DNA from: a virus | Length of the DNA stretch: 23,084 nucleotides | Direction: 5' to 3' (one strand) | Virus record (IMG/VR): IMGVR_UViG_3300011436_000008 | Span: 1-23,084 of that record | In this document: piece by piece, positions 1-7,743 of the stretch | Numbering within the stretch: position 1 is the first letter of the stretch | Layout: each line of letters starts with the position of its first letter | The notes under the pieces: model-generated | Told to the model about the DNA's origin: nothing | Seen by the model: the letters and a program-made list of their open reading frames with translations, nothing else | Database searches by the model: none | Program-made: the position numbers and the translations under genes

Positions 1-164
1 GCGCCGGTTATAGCATAACTGCCAGCTTCAAGATTGAGCGCACGCCCGGCTAGTGGGGTAAGGTCGGCGCCAGTAAGCGCATAAGAACCAGATTCGAGGT
101 TTACGGCGCGGCCAGCTAATGGGGTAAGATCGGCGCCGGTTATCGAATACGAACCGGCTTCAAG
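1..164 (-). repeat. 66-bp in-frame tandem repeat (2.5 copies, continues off edge)
   Basis: Read on the minus strand, units cover 164-99, 98-33 and 32-1. They encode LEAGSYSITGADLTPLAGR, LESGSYALTGADLTPLAGR and LEAGSYAITG. Most changes between units are synonymous or conservative (S/A, I/L, V/L), so selection keeps the protein repeat. Copy number cannot be read because the array leaves the window. Confidence 0.85.
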
Positions 165-485
165 TTCAAGCGAATAGACGCTAACGGTCTTTACTGACCG
201 ATGCACCTCTGGATGACGGAATGATACCCTGCGTTGCGGATTAGGCCATTCGGTTTGAGAAAATGGCGTTGGTACCGATTTAAGCGTCGTCCCAAGTAAA
301 TTGGGGATCGGTTGAGCAATGATTGCCGCAAACGACGATACGGCAATAATTTTAGTGATTAACGGAAGCCGCTGAGTTTGAGTGCTGACAGCGCCGTAGG
401 TTTTACCTAAAAGGTTCTGAACCCAACCAGCTTCATTAGCCTGGTTGTATCGGCGCGGTGGCGATTGGTATGAGTTAAATGCCAT
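1..485 (-). CDS. Partial tandem-repeat phage protein, C-terminus off the left edge
   Basis: This open frame runs off the left edge without a stop, so at least 161 residues are present and the C-terminus is missing. The ATG at 485 lies 1 base after the stop of the upstream tail gene, with no clear Shine-Dalgarno, so translational coupling is likely. The N-terminus (MAFNSYQSPPRRYNQANEAG) is polar. Residues about 41-64 are hydrophobic (LITKIIAVSSFAAIIA) and could be a membrane-inserting or buried segment. From residue 108 a 22-residue unit repeats (consensus start LEAGSYSITGADLTPLAGRA), with two full copies and one partial. Similar GSYxITG repeats occur in phage virion-associated proteins and may form a beta-rich fibre. 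Function is not known; a structural or tail role is inferred from position after the tailspike. Confidence 0.75.
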   Translation of the reverse strand, partial: MAFNSYQSPPRRYNQANEAGWVQNLLGKTYGAVSTQTQRLPLITKIIAVSSFAAIIAQPIPNLLGTTLKSVPTPFSQTEWPNPQRRVSFRHPEVHRSVKTVSVYSLELEAGSYSITGADLTPLAGRAVNLESGSYALTGADLTPLAGRALNLEAGSYAITG

Positions 486-486
486 T

Positions 487-1167
487 TTAGAACCATGACA
501 TCATTGCAAGCGGACCAGGGATGGCAATAACTTCCGTAACTGCAAGCGTGGCAAACGCCAAGTCATCGACGCCTACACCGCCCCACTGAATCGAATAGTC
601 TGCCGTTCCTGCCGTCGTCTGATGCTGCACGCCGCAAGTAAAGTTGCCGGCCAAGTCGGTCGTGCTGTCTTTGGTGGAGGTTGCGTGCACGGTCAGCGTT
701 GTGTTGGCGGTGACGCCGCTGTAACACACCGCAAAGGCCATAGAACTTCGCCCCGCATATTGGAGCGTTAGGATAGTTGGGTCGGCAGCCGCGTTATTGT
801 CTCGGGTATCGGAATCAATAACCATCAAGTTAGCGGCACCATCGAGGGAATACGCAGCGCCAAAAATATCTGTGGTGGTGCCCGATGTCAGGTCAACCGT
901 GATGGTCTGCACACCAGTGGGAATACCCGATCCCCAAAAGTAGGCGTAGGACCGTCCTGGTTCAGTTGTGGTATCGACGGCGGTGCAACAACGCTGGAGA
1001 ACCGCTGTGCCGTAAGTAACACCCACCACCAAGTCGGTTGACTCGGTGCCGTGCGCTAATAGGACAACAACGCCTTGGGGTGAGGCAGCATTGAAGCTGC
1101 TCCACGTCATTGGGTCCGACGTGTCGATGCGCAAGCTCTCGGTTATACCCGCAACGGTGACAGTCAT
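487..1167 (-). CDS. Predicted virion/tail-associated beta-sandwich protein
   Basis: A 226-residue protein, rich in Thr, Ala, Val and Gly with few charged residues, which is the composition of an all-beta phage structural protein. No signal peptide is seen. Its ATG overlaps the stop of the tailspike gene (TAATG at 1167), so the two are translationally coupled. Motifs such as GVVVLLAHG, VTYGTAVLQ and QWGGVGVDDLAFA suggest repeated beta strands. Proteins of this type are common next to tailspikes in environmental phages and may be surface or adhesin proteins. I do not recognise a named family; the virion role is inferred from composition and from its place between the spike and the repeat protein. 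Confidence 0.7.
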   Translation of the reverse strand: MTVTVAGITESLRIDTSDPMTWSSFNAASPQGVVVLLAHGTESTDLVVGVTYGTAVLQRCCTAVDTTTEPGRSYAYFWGSGIPTGVQTITVDLTSGTTTDIFGAAYSLDGAANLMVIDSDTRDNNAAADPTILTLQYAGRSSMAFAVCYSGVTANTTLTVHATSTKDSTTDLAGNFTCGVQHQTTAGTADYSIQWGGVGVDDLAFATLAVTEVIAIPGPLAMMSWF

Positions 1168-3491
1168 TAAAACATTACCGCCCCAAATAAAGTTGTCGGA
1201 GTATACTCATACGCGCCTATGTCCGGCAGTCCATAGATAGGAGCGCCTATGAAATCCACAGTTAATCCAACATCAACTCCTGCATTCTTAGCTGGTGATG
1301 CTGCTTGTAAAGTAAAATCGTCGTTGCCGGGATCGGTCAAAAGCGGGTCTGCATTGACCCCGTTGGTATCGTAAGTGGCTTGCCATGTGGCCCATGATGG
1401 AAACGCGCCATTGTGATTGATGTTAGGCGCTCCGTCTGCCCGCCAATGTAGATTGTAGTCGATAGTTGCCGCCGACTGCGTGACCATGTTCAAAGTGCGG
1501 CGGGTATCGGTGGCAACAATAAGATTATTCCGCATGTCAAACGCGGTTAAATTATCCGCGATTTTCACCTCTTGCTGAGTCGTTCCGCCGTTCTTCCAGA
1601 TGGTGTTATTCCAAATCGTTAGGCTAAGAGTGCCGGCGCCCTTGGTCTGCTCAGTGATACCCGATGACGTTTCGGCAGTATTGTTGCCGTAAATCACGTT
1701 GGAATAAATCGCATAGACAACATTGGTCGAACTGTTTTGTCCTGCCTCGACGCCGGAACTGGCATTGCCGTAAATCTCGTTGCGGTAGACGTTAGCGGAG
1801 CCGATTAACTTGATGCCATCACCATAAAGGTGCCCGTAAATCGTATTTTGGTAAATGTTTGTTACGACTGCGCTAGTAAGAACATATATTCCGTGACTTA
1901 ATCCCGCTGTGTTGCCAACATGGGTATTGTCGTAAATTGTATTGCCGAAGATGTTAAACAAACCCAAATAACCCTGAATACCACTGTACTGTTGGTTATT
2001 AAAAACCGAAACCAACCCATTCCCGGTGATCGTGTTGTTTTTCAGTTCACCACCGACCGAGTAAGCGTTGTCGACCCAAATACCCCATCCGCCGTTGTTT
2101 CTGATTGTGCAGCTATCAACGATTGCGTTTATCGCTGTGGTCGATCCTCTTAAATCTATTCCGTCTAGTGCAGATCGTTCAAGGATGCAGTTTTGAACGA
2201 TGTTATTGGTTACGGTCACGCTGCCAACGACGATGGAGTGAGAATTGCCATCTCTCAATGTCAATCCGTCAATCGTGATATTCGTTTTATCGTTGGTGTA
2301 AATTGCCTCGGCACGTTGGCCGACTTCCATTGTATAACCTGCGGGATCATCGTCGCCAGTTGTCCGAATATAAACCTGCCCGCCACCTGCATCCCAAAAG
2401 AATGTTCCTGCGGTTAGATTGTTTTTAGTAGTGATTACCTCGCCCAACCGGGTATCGGTTTCATAAACTATACTAGGTTGTACGCTAACCACTTTTTTGT
2501 AGGCGTCGAAATTGGTCGATGACCCCAATGCGCTCAAGCCGGATGTATAGATAGTACCTATTACGGTATCGGTAATCGCTTCAGTAAACACAAACCATTC
2601 ATCGTAATTTAACGCGCCGTCAGCAGCGCCTATAAAAGCAAGAGACTGCGCGGTATTTAGAGCGACTGAGGTGCGAGTAACCGTAGTTGATTCCTTGACA
2701 CCATCTATCCAAAACGATATTTCGTCATCGGCACCTGCGTTTGCGACGTTTTCACCGTTCCATCTAAGGACAACATGGTGCCATCCATCGCCGGTGTACG
2801 CAGCGCCCGCTTGGTCGATTGTGGCCGTGCCGCCAGCGGAATAGACTCGCGCTCTAAATTTACCGATAGTTCCGCTGCCCGCAATCAACCATCCCCTACT
2901 TGAAAAATCGCTATGCGCTGCCATTGAACGAAAGGCGGCAAAATTACCCTTGATGTTTATCCAGCCGCCAATAGTAAAACCCGTCGTTGTACCTTTGAAT
3001 GGAAAGGTCGCAGACTCATTTGCTAGTGTGATAAAGGCGTTGTCACTGGTCGTTGGGGTTGCTATCGAATATGTCCCTTCATGGTGCGTAGCCGATTGGG
3101 CTGCTGATCCTGCCCATGTAAGATTATTAACCCCGTTACCATCGAGTGATGGCGAAGCAGCATCCTCAAAATACCAGTATGAAAGTGGCATTGGCGAAAG
3201 CGGCACAACGGTAACGATGTTTTCAAGTGTCCAACCCGTTACAATATCGGAGCCGCTAATGATTGGCGCAGCCCCGCTGCCGTATGTGCCTAGGGTGATG
3301 ACATTACCGGCGCTACCCGATGATGGCATTGTCAGCATCTCGCGCCAAACTTCACCCTTCTTGAACAGGATCGAATCACCGGCAGAGAACGACGACCCAT
3401 TGACCTTGGCAATGGTTTTCCACGCCAAGGCTTCACTCAAGCCGGTATCGCCATCGTCACCGGTTGTAAAGTCAACGTAGTAAATCGCCAC
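1167..3491 (-). CDS. Tailspike-like right-handed beta-helix protein with inserted LamG domain
   Basis: A 774-residue protein. Residues 1-90 look like the start of a secreted pectate-lyase-superfamily beta-helix (YYVDFTTGDDGDTG, AWKTIAKVN, GDSILFKKGEVWRE). Residues about 103-318 form a LamG/concanavalin-like domain (SYWYFEDAASP, GFTIGGWINI, DGWHHVVLRWNG, ISFWIDGVKE). Residues about 400-700 return to short NN-rich beta-helix rungs (NITIDGLTLRDGNSHSI, NNTITGNGL, NNTIWKNGG). This is the architecture of a polysaccharide-binding or -degrading phage spike. The start is GTG at 3491, three bases after the preceding stop, with no strong Shine-Dalgarno. Catalytic residues cannot be assigned. Binding or cleavage of host capsule or exopolysaccharide is inferred from the fold. 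Confidence 0.85.
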   Translation of the reverse strand: MAIYYVDFTTGDDGDTGLSEALAWKTIAKVNGSSFSAGDSILFKKGEVWREMLTMPSSGSAGNVITLGTYGSGAAPIISGSDIVTGWTLENIVTVVPLSPMPLSYWYFEDAASPSLDGNGVNNLTWAGSAAQSATHHEGTYSIATPTTSDNAFITLANESATFPFKGTTTGFTIGGWINIKGNFAAFRSMAAHSDFSSRGWLIAGSGTIGKFRARVYSAGGTATIDQAGAAYTGDGWHHVVLRWNGENVANAGADDEISFWIDGVKESTTVTRTSVALNTAQSLAFIGAADGALNYDEWFVFTEAITDTVIGTIYTSGLSALGSSTNFDAYKKVVSVQPSIVYETDTRLGEVITTKNNLTAGTFFWDAGGGQVYIRTTGDDDPAGYTMEVGQRAEAIYTNDKTNITIDGLTLRDGNSHSIVVGSVTVTNNIVQNCILERSALDGIDLRGSTTAINAIVDSCTIRNNGGWGIWVDNAYSVGGELKNNTITGNGLVSVFNNQQYSGIQGYLGLFNIFGNTIYDNTHVGNTAGLSHGIYVLTSAVVTNIYQNTIYGHLYGDGIKLIGSANVYRNEIYGNASSGVEAGQNSSTNVVYAIYSNVIYGNNTAETSSGITEQTKGAGTLSLTIWNNTIWKNGGTTQQEVKIADNLTAFDMRNNLIVATDTRRTLNMVTQSAATIDYNLHWRADGAPNINHNGAFPSWATWQATYDTNGVNADPLLTDPGNDDFTLQAASPAKNAGVDVGLTVDFIGAPIYGLPDIGAYEYTPTTLFGAVMF

Positions 3492-3494
3492 TGT

Positions 3495-3998
3495 TTAATC
3501 TGGTTCGATTACGATATGGCTTGCAAGCGCCGTCGATGCCGTCGAACCCGTGTGCGCCGACAAACTAATCTCGCCCACGTTGACCGCTACGCCGTACTGC
3601 GAGATTTCTTCACCTGGCGCTGCCACCCATCGGACGATGCCGCCGAATGCGTTGAACGAGAGTTGCAACAGATGAAACGCGGCGTTTCTCTGCGGCATGG
3701 TCGTGGCGCTGAATCCCGGTGTCGGTGGCGCTGCCAGCGCGGCAGTATGCACGGTCAACGGCGTGAACGAGCCGTTGGTGCCGAGCGTGATCGAGGTCGC
3801 GGCAACTGTGGAGTCGCGGCCCACAACCATAATCATTGGCGCCGAGGCTGTGGCTTGGCCGCCCAGGTACACCTCGTAAGTCCTGATGAACTGCGTCGAT
3901 GAACCAAGTACAAAGCACGCCCCGTTCGCCGTCATCGTGGCGCCGTTGCCGACTACCGTTGCCGTCCAGGTCGGATTGCTAAAACTCCATTTAGCCAT
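3495..3998 (-). CDS. Predicted virion structural protein
   Basis: A 167-residue, Ala/Thr/Ser-rich, nearly all-beta protein (MAKWSFSNPTWTATVVGNG, FIRTYEVYLGGQATASAP, NAAFHLLQLSFNAFGG). AAGGAG lies about 7 bases before the ATG, and the first 8 bases overlap the end of the upstream gene. There are no Cys clusters, membrane segments or enzyme motifs. Its place directly upstream of the tailspike suggests a tail or decoration protein. Family not recognised with certainty. Opposite-strand open frames here are GC-rich shadows of this gene. Confidence 0.75.
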   Translation of the reverse strand: MAKWSFSNPTWTATVVGNGATMTANGACFVLGSSTQFIRTYEVYLGGQATASAPMIMVVGRDSTVAATSITLGTNGSFTPLTVHTAALAAPPTPGFSATTMPQRNAAFHLLQLSFNAFGGIVRWVAAPGEEISQYGVAVNVGEISLSAHTGSTASTALASHIVIEPD

Positions 3999-4200
3999 TA
4001 GCTTTCTCCTTTTCTTCCTTTACTCTATCCAATTGTTCACCTAATTCGCGCAGCGCAGAGGCCACGGTTGGACGAAAAACAACCGGACATCCGCTTACAT
4101 GAATAAACTGTCGGCGCTCGCTATCGATCTGATCCCAATAGCAGTCAAGCTCGCCAATACACGGCAACAACTTCTCCACCTGCTCGTCATATTTATCCAT
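3991..4200 (-). CDS. Small charged hypothetical protein (69 aa)
   Basis: I take the ATG at 4200 rather than upstream in-frame codons, because it lies 2 bases after the stop of the zinc-finger gene and starts a compact protein (MDKYDEQVEKLLPCIGELDC). It has two parts: a Cys-containing N-terminal half and a Glu/Lys-rich C-terminal helix (ASALRELGEQLDRVKEEKEK) likely to form a coiled coil. The longer upstream reading would be an antisense-like overlap of the previous gene and has a poor composition. No function is recognised. Confidence 0.65.
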   Translation of the reverse strand: MDKYDEQVEKLLPCIGELDCYWDQIDSERRQFIHVSGCPVVFRPTVASALRELGEQLDRVKEEKEKANG

Positions 4201-4202
4201 CG

Positions 4203-4502
4203 CTAGTCTCCCGTCACAATTATCGGCCCGCCGTGGTGAGCCGCTTTTTCCGCCGCTTCGATAACCTTCATCCACGGTCTGCATTCCAGCCCGCACGCCG
4301 GCTTGTCGCACACATAATGATCGCACTTCACGCAGTAGTGACGCGGACGTTTGCGCGTGGGTGATAGCACCACCACTGAGCCGCAATGAGAGCATGTCAC
4401 CGTCGGCGACTCCCACACTTGCCCCTCGGGCGCGAGCGCGTTGCCGGGACTCGCCCGGTGGTCGATGATAAGATAGCCTTCTTTTGTGCGTTGACTGCTC
4501 AT
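4203..4502 (-). CDS. Phage zinc-finger protein (CxxC pairs)
   Basis: A 99-residue protein whose ATG at 4502 overlaps the upstream stop in an ATGA junction. It has the phage pattern GYLIIDHRASPG near the N-terminus, followed by TCSHCGSVVVL, HYCVKCDHYVCDKPACGLEC, giving at least three CxxC or CxxxxC pairs able to bind one or two zinc ions. Small proteins with this IDHRASPG-plus-zinc-cluster layout recur in tail regions of many environmental phages. The biochemical role is unknown; a DNA- or protein-binding role is possible. Confidence 0.8.
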   Translation of the reverse strand: MSSQRTKEGYLIIDHRASPGNALAPEGQVWESPTVTCSHCGSVVVLSPTRKRPRHYCVKCDHYVCDKPACGLECRPWMKVIEAAEKAAHHGGPIIVTGD

Positions 4503-5083
4503 AAGCAAATCTGCGCCATTAAGTTTGTGGAGCCTAAATCTCCGCCGGAAAAATCGTCTATCGAGTCAGAACCCGCTGCTCCGGTAAATAACGGAATACG
4601 AACGCCAATAGAGCCAGCCGCAGTAATGTCACCATTACTTACGGTTAGAATCGTTCCGCCGTTGCGTTTTAAGGTAAGGTTGGTGCCATTGACTTCAAAA
4701 TAAATAACGTCATTCAACTGCCACGGTGTAGTATCTTCTCCCGATATTGCGGTTGGAGTGCCGGTAATGATTTTAAGTATTTGCGTCCGTGGAATAGAAG
4801 GAACATGCTGTGCTTGGTACATTGTTCCGACGCCATCGTTAAGACGCAGAATTAAACCCCAAGTTGCAGCCAAGCCTGCTGTTAACGCTGAGATGGTGTA
4901 TTGCACAAACTGATTCGCGCCTGGAGTAGCAGCATTCCAGTAGGCGCCAGAATCACCACCACTACTTGACGAACATAATTTTTGACTAATAATTTGGACA
5001 ACATTGTATCCACTTAGCGTAGACCAATTGCCGCCAGCGGGATTCGCATCTGCTCTATTAAAGTCATCAGTTATGACAGCCAT
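4499..5083 (-). CDS. LamG/concanavalin-like carbohydrate-binding phage protein
   Basis: A 194-residue protein starting ITDDFNRADANPAGGNWSTL, a common opening in phage proteins with a jelly-roll (concanavalin-A-like/LamG) fold. The strands AATWGLILRLNDGVGTMYQA and DVIYFEVNGTNLTLKRNGG fit the family, and IDDFSGGDLG near the end matches the usual closing strand. The ATG overlaps the stop of the pectate-lyase-like gene (TAATG at 5083). It probably binds sugar or packs on the tail near the lyase and spike. No catalytic residues are evident. Confidence 0.75.
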   Translation of the reverse strand: MAVITDDFNRADANPAGGNWSTLSGYNVVQIISQKLCSSSSGGDSGAYWNAATPGANQFVQYTISALTAGLAATWGLILRLNDGVGTMYQAQHVPSIPRTQILKIITGTPTAISGEDTTPWQLNDVIYFEVNGTNLTLKRNGGTILTVSNGDITAAGSIGVRIPLFTGAAGSDSIDDFSGGDLGSTNLMAQICL

Positions 5084-6144
5084 TAGGGCAACTCCACGTC
5101 TTGCCAGCCCGATCCGGCCTCAACCGCCGCTAGTAGTGTGGCGTCAGCAGTTTCTGCTGTGTAAGAATAAAAGCTCGATGGGTTAAAAATACTTTCGGGA
5201 TTTAGTTCCTCAACGGTTGCACCATCCAGGAGATACTCGCCAATGCACTTAGCATTAGCAGCCAAGCCATTAACTGTAGTGTTGAGCAGTAGGGTGACAC
5301 CGCTTATATGTTTTTTGTAAATGTCATTCTCGGAATAAAATTTAACATTGTCACCCGCGTACACTCCTGAAATAGTGCGGTCCAGATAATTGTTGAAAGC
5401 ATGTACCTTCGCCCAATGAGCCAGCGGATTTCTGACGTAAATCGCTTGGTAATGGTTATGATGCAGCGTAACCGTTATGCCGTCATCTACAGTCTCACCG
5501 AATGTAGAGATAAGTATAGCCTTATCGCCCCAACCCAACTCAGCCGCGCCCGTACCACCATCACCGCCGCCAGAAGTCGTCGGGAATTTGCACCACGATA
5601 CGGTAATTCCGTATGGCGCCACGTCGTTGCTGGGGTTGGCTGTACCCGATCCAATGTAGATGATTTCATCCGTCGCGTCATGGAATGTGCAATGATCTAT
5701 CCAAACATTTGAAGCATCCTCCCCAACAGCTATCATGCAATTGCTTGTGTTGTCCTCCATCTTGATGTTGTGAATAATGACATTAGAAATGGGTCCATTA
5801 CTTCCCGCATCCCACACGCCAATCGTAATACCCTTGTTTGAAATCGTGATGTCCTGTCCCCTGCCATCGATTGTTTTGTTCGATCTGATACCAATGACTG
5901 TTGACAGTGTAATAGTTCCTGATACGTCGAAGACGATCCAATAAGGCGTTGTTGACTCCGCCCCTGCGCGAAGCGAACCGGCGCCGGAATCGTTTAGGTT
6001 GGTGACGTGATAGAGTGCGCCGCCAGCGCCGCCGGTGGTGTCTTTGCCAAAGCCGACGACGTTGGCAAGGATGTTCTCCCATGGTCGCAGATTGCTGGAA
6101 CCTGCCGGCAAACCCGGCGCTTCGTAAGTTACTGTAGGCGCCAC
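5083..6144 (-). CDS. Pectate lyase-like protein, polysaccharide lyase family 1 fold
   Basis: With the GTG start at 6144 (overlapping the upstream stop as TAGTG, with a purine-rich GGGGATGGGA before it) the protein has 353 residues. The N-terminus GFGKDTTGGAGGALYHVTNL NDSGAGSLR is the standard family opening. Then come NKTIDGRGQDITI (about 89-101), SNVWIDHCTFHDATDE (145-160) with Asp residues at calcium-site positions, a Lys at about 208 (GWGDKAILI), VTLHHNHY (225-232) and YVRNPLAHWAKVHAFNNYLD (236-255). The first Arg of the family RxPxxR motif is kept (R238), but the second is His (H243). There is no signal peptide, as expected for a virion-borne enzyme. It likely cleaves an acidic polysaccharide by beta-elimination, perhaps host slime or pectin-like polymer. 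Activity is unproven. Confidence 0.85.
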   Translation of the reverse strand: MAPTVTYEAPGLPAGSSNLRPWENILANVVGFGKDTTGGAGGALYHVTNLNDSGAGSLRAGAESTTPYWIVFDVSGTITLSTVIGIRSNKTIDGRGQDITISNKGITIGVWDAGSNGPISNVIIHNIKMEDNTSNCMIAVGEDASNVWIDHCTFHDATDEIIYIGSGTANPSNDVAPYGITVSWCKFPTTSGGGDGGTGAAELGWGDKAILISTFGETVDDGITVTLHHNHYQAIYVRNPLAHWAKVHAFNNYLDRTISGVYAGDNVKFYSENDIYKKHISGVTLLLNTTVNGLAANAKCIGEYLLDGATVEELNPESIFNPSSFYSYTAETADATLLAAVEAGSGWQDVELP

Positions 6145-6356
6145 TATCCCATCCCCGCGCCGGTCATGCCCAGTTTTCCCGGGTCCATGCTGAACTCGAA
6201 ATGTCTTCGACCGCATACTTTGCAACGCTCCACCACGAGGTCCACCTTCAATTGGTGCGGCTCGCAGTTCTCTTTTATTCGGCAACACTCGACCGGCCTA
6301 TCTTCTCGTGGAATGTAAGTGGCGCGGTAAAGTTCGCCTAATTCGGTGTCGCTCAT
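6144..6356 (-). CDS. Small cysteine-rich hypothetical protein
   Basis: A 70-residue protein whose ATG overlaps the upstream stop (ATGA). It contains CCRIKENC and, about 15 residues later, CKVCGRRHFEF, enough Cys and His for one zinc site. The C-terminus is Gly/Met-rich (GKLGMTGAGMG), and its stop overlaps the GTG of the lyase gene. Phages often carry such small zinc proteins between tail genes. The function is unknown. Confidence 0.7.
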   Translation of the reverse strand: MSDTELGELYRATYIPREDRPVECCRIKENCEPHQLKVDLVVERCKVCGRRHFEFSMDPGKLGMTGAGMG

Positions 6357-6784
6357 GTAAGCGTAAAAATGTTGCCGGCTACGCCAACGGCGGCGTTGCT
6401 AAACTTGGCGCTGAATGTCTCGCCGTTGCCCAACGTCAAAGGTGACCCATAATCCCACCAGCATATTAAGCCAGTAGCCACGGTGCTATTTTGAAGCACG
6501 ACATACTGCCAGCTTTGCCAATCGGCAGCGGTTGCCGTCCACATGAGCGACGTACCGCGAAGCCGTCCAGTGCCCGCTGGACTCTCATCGTATGTGTTGA
6601 GCGTGTCCTCACCGCCAGCCGTATAGCCGGTGCCGGTCGGTTGCGTCACGTCGGTTAGTACCGTGTCGGTGTTGACGATTGGATCGGTGGCGCGTACTAA
6701 AGCAATCTTCAGCGCGTCCGTATTAAGATTGACGCCAAGCCCAATCTGCTCGGCAAAGTCGAGTATCTTATTGTATGTTGCCAT
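6353..6784 (-). CDS. Conserved phage tail-region protein
   Basis: A 143-residue protein. I chose the ATG at 6784 over the GTG three bases upstream, because AGGGGG lies about 5 bases before it. The opening ATYNKILDFAEQIGLGVNLN followed by TDALKIALVRATD and TGTGYTAGGEDTL is a pattern widely seen in tailed-phage structural modules. It is an all-beta protein without membrane segments. The role is likely virion assembly or tail, inferred from family recurrence and position. Confidence 0.8.
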   Translation of the reverse strand: MATYNKILDFAEQIGLGVNLNTDALKIALVRATDPIVNTDTVLTDVTQPTGTGYTAGGEDTLNTYDESPAGTGRLRGTSLMWTATAADWQSWQYVVLQNSTVATGLICWWDYGSPLTLGNGETFSAKFSNAAVGVAGNIFTLT

Positions 6785-6792
6785 CACTCCCC

Positions 6793-7248
6793 CTAAAGTT
6801 TATGCGCCGCCTTGAACGCCTCGAAGGCTTTCTTTACTGCGTCGAGTTCCGCCTGCTTTGCCGTCTTTTCCGCTCCAAGCTTGTCAATCTCCCTGCTGTA
6901 CTGCGCGCCTAGTTCCCCAAGCTGCTCCATCTTGCGGTCATGATCCGCTCTAGTCTTGGCAAACTCGGCAGAAAGCGCCGCTGTCTTTGTAGCCATACCG
7001 TTAGTGAAATCGTCAAACGCTTTACGCGCCACGTCGGTTTCCCGCGCCAGCTTCGCCTTGCTGGTTTCGAGCACGGCTATCTCGTCGGCGAGCGCCTTCT
7101 TGCGTGACTCGTCCTCTTTGGTCGCCTTGGCGAATGCCTTCTCGGCGGCTTCCGCCGATTCGACAATCTCGATACACGAGGTTATCGCGGGGGCGAACTG
7201 CATCATCGGCTTTAACGCTTCTCTGATTTGTATGGCTGTCATGGTCAT
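6793..7248 (-). CDS. Coiled-coil protein
   Basis: A 151-residue protein. After a short N-terminal region (MTMTAIQIREALKPMMQFAP) it is almost entirely a charged heptad-like helix from about residue 30 to 148 (ADEIAVLETSKAKLARETDV, SREIDKLGAEKTAKQAELDA). AGGGGG is 5 bases before the ATG, and the gene follows the membrane-anchored gene by 9 bases. A coiled coil beside a membrane-anchored protein could be a spanin-like, chaperone or fibre-assembly factor, but none of these can be shown. Six-frame shadows on the plus strand come from its Ala/Lys-rich codons. Confidence 0.75.
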   Translation of the reverse strand: MTMTAIQIREALKPMMQFAPAITSCIEIVESAEAAEKAFAKATKEDESRKKALADEIAVLETSKAKLARETDVARKAFDDFTNGMATKTAALSAEFAKTRADHDRKMEQLGELGAQYSREIDKLGAEKTAKQAELDAVKKAFEAFKAAHKL

Positions 7249-7257
7249 GGAAGCCCC

Positions 7258-7743
7258 CTATGGAGTGGTGTAACCGATTATCGTGATTTTGGTTAATTGT
7301 GTGGCGATGCCCAACACGCAGATTGCATGTCCGGCGGTGATATGGATTGGCGTTTGAAGCTGAATGATTTGCACCGACTGCGCATTGGTCACGCCGACGT
7401 ATTTGGTGCTTACGTTGTCGGCTGGCAATACCGCCGTGGTGCTAGTGCCGCAATTTGTCCCGGTGCCCGACTGGATAGACCACTGATTCGCCGTCGAAGT
7501 CGTGGACTGATTGATAATCGTGGTGATGTGATGCTGTTTGTCGGTAACAACGGCTTTTATTTCGGCTAATGAGGCGCCGACACCCGCGTGTCCCACGGTC
7601 CATTCCTGGGCGGCGCTGCCCTGGCGGGTGTACCATTGCGCGTCGGCTGGTCGCGTGTTCATCATTAACGCACTCAACCCGAACCACACCAACACAACAA
7701 GAAGTGCTATACCGGCGCGATACTCTTGGATTACTTTTAACAT
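7258..7743 (-). CDS. Membrane-anchored phage protein with beta-rich ectodomain
   Basis: The start is the ATG at 7743: AAGGAG lies 5 bases before it, and it overlaps the end of the methyltransferase gene. A longer in-frame GTG reading would add an unlikely basic extension. The 161 residues begin MLKVIQEYRAGIALLVVLVW, continuing into a hydrophobic helix (about residues 9-27), so it is a signal anchor or uncleaved signal peptide. After it come 130 Thr/Ser/Gln-rich residues of beta character (STKYVGVTNAQSVQIIQLQ, ITAGHAICVLGIATQ). Such single-pass proteins in late operons may act at the host membrane during lysis or assembly. No lipobox is evident. Confidence 0.7.
   Translation of the reverse strand: MLKVIQEYRAGIALLVVLVWFGLSALMMNTRPADAQWYTRQGSAAQEWTVGHAGVGASLAEIKAVVTDKQHHITTIINQSTTSTANQWSIQSGTGTNCGTSTTAVLPADNVSTKYVGVTNAQSVQIIQLQTPIHITAGHAICVLGIATQLTKITIIGYTTP

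Noticed and set aside
1920-3480. Several 74-176-codon plus-strand frames inside the tailspike
   Set aside because: They are antisense frames of a long, clearly coding minus-strand gene and have no start signals.
3516-3902. 128-codon plus-strand frame with many Arg and Cys
   Set aside because: It is the antisense shadow of the structural gene at 3495-3998 and has no ribosome site or protein-like composition.
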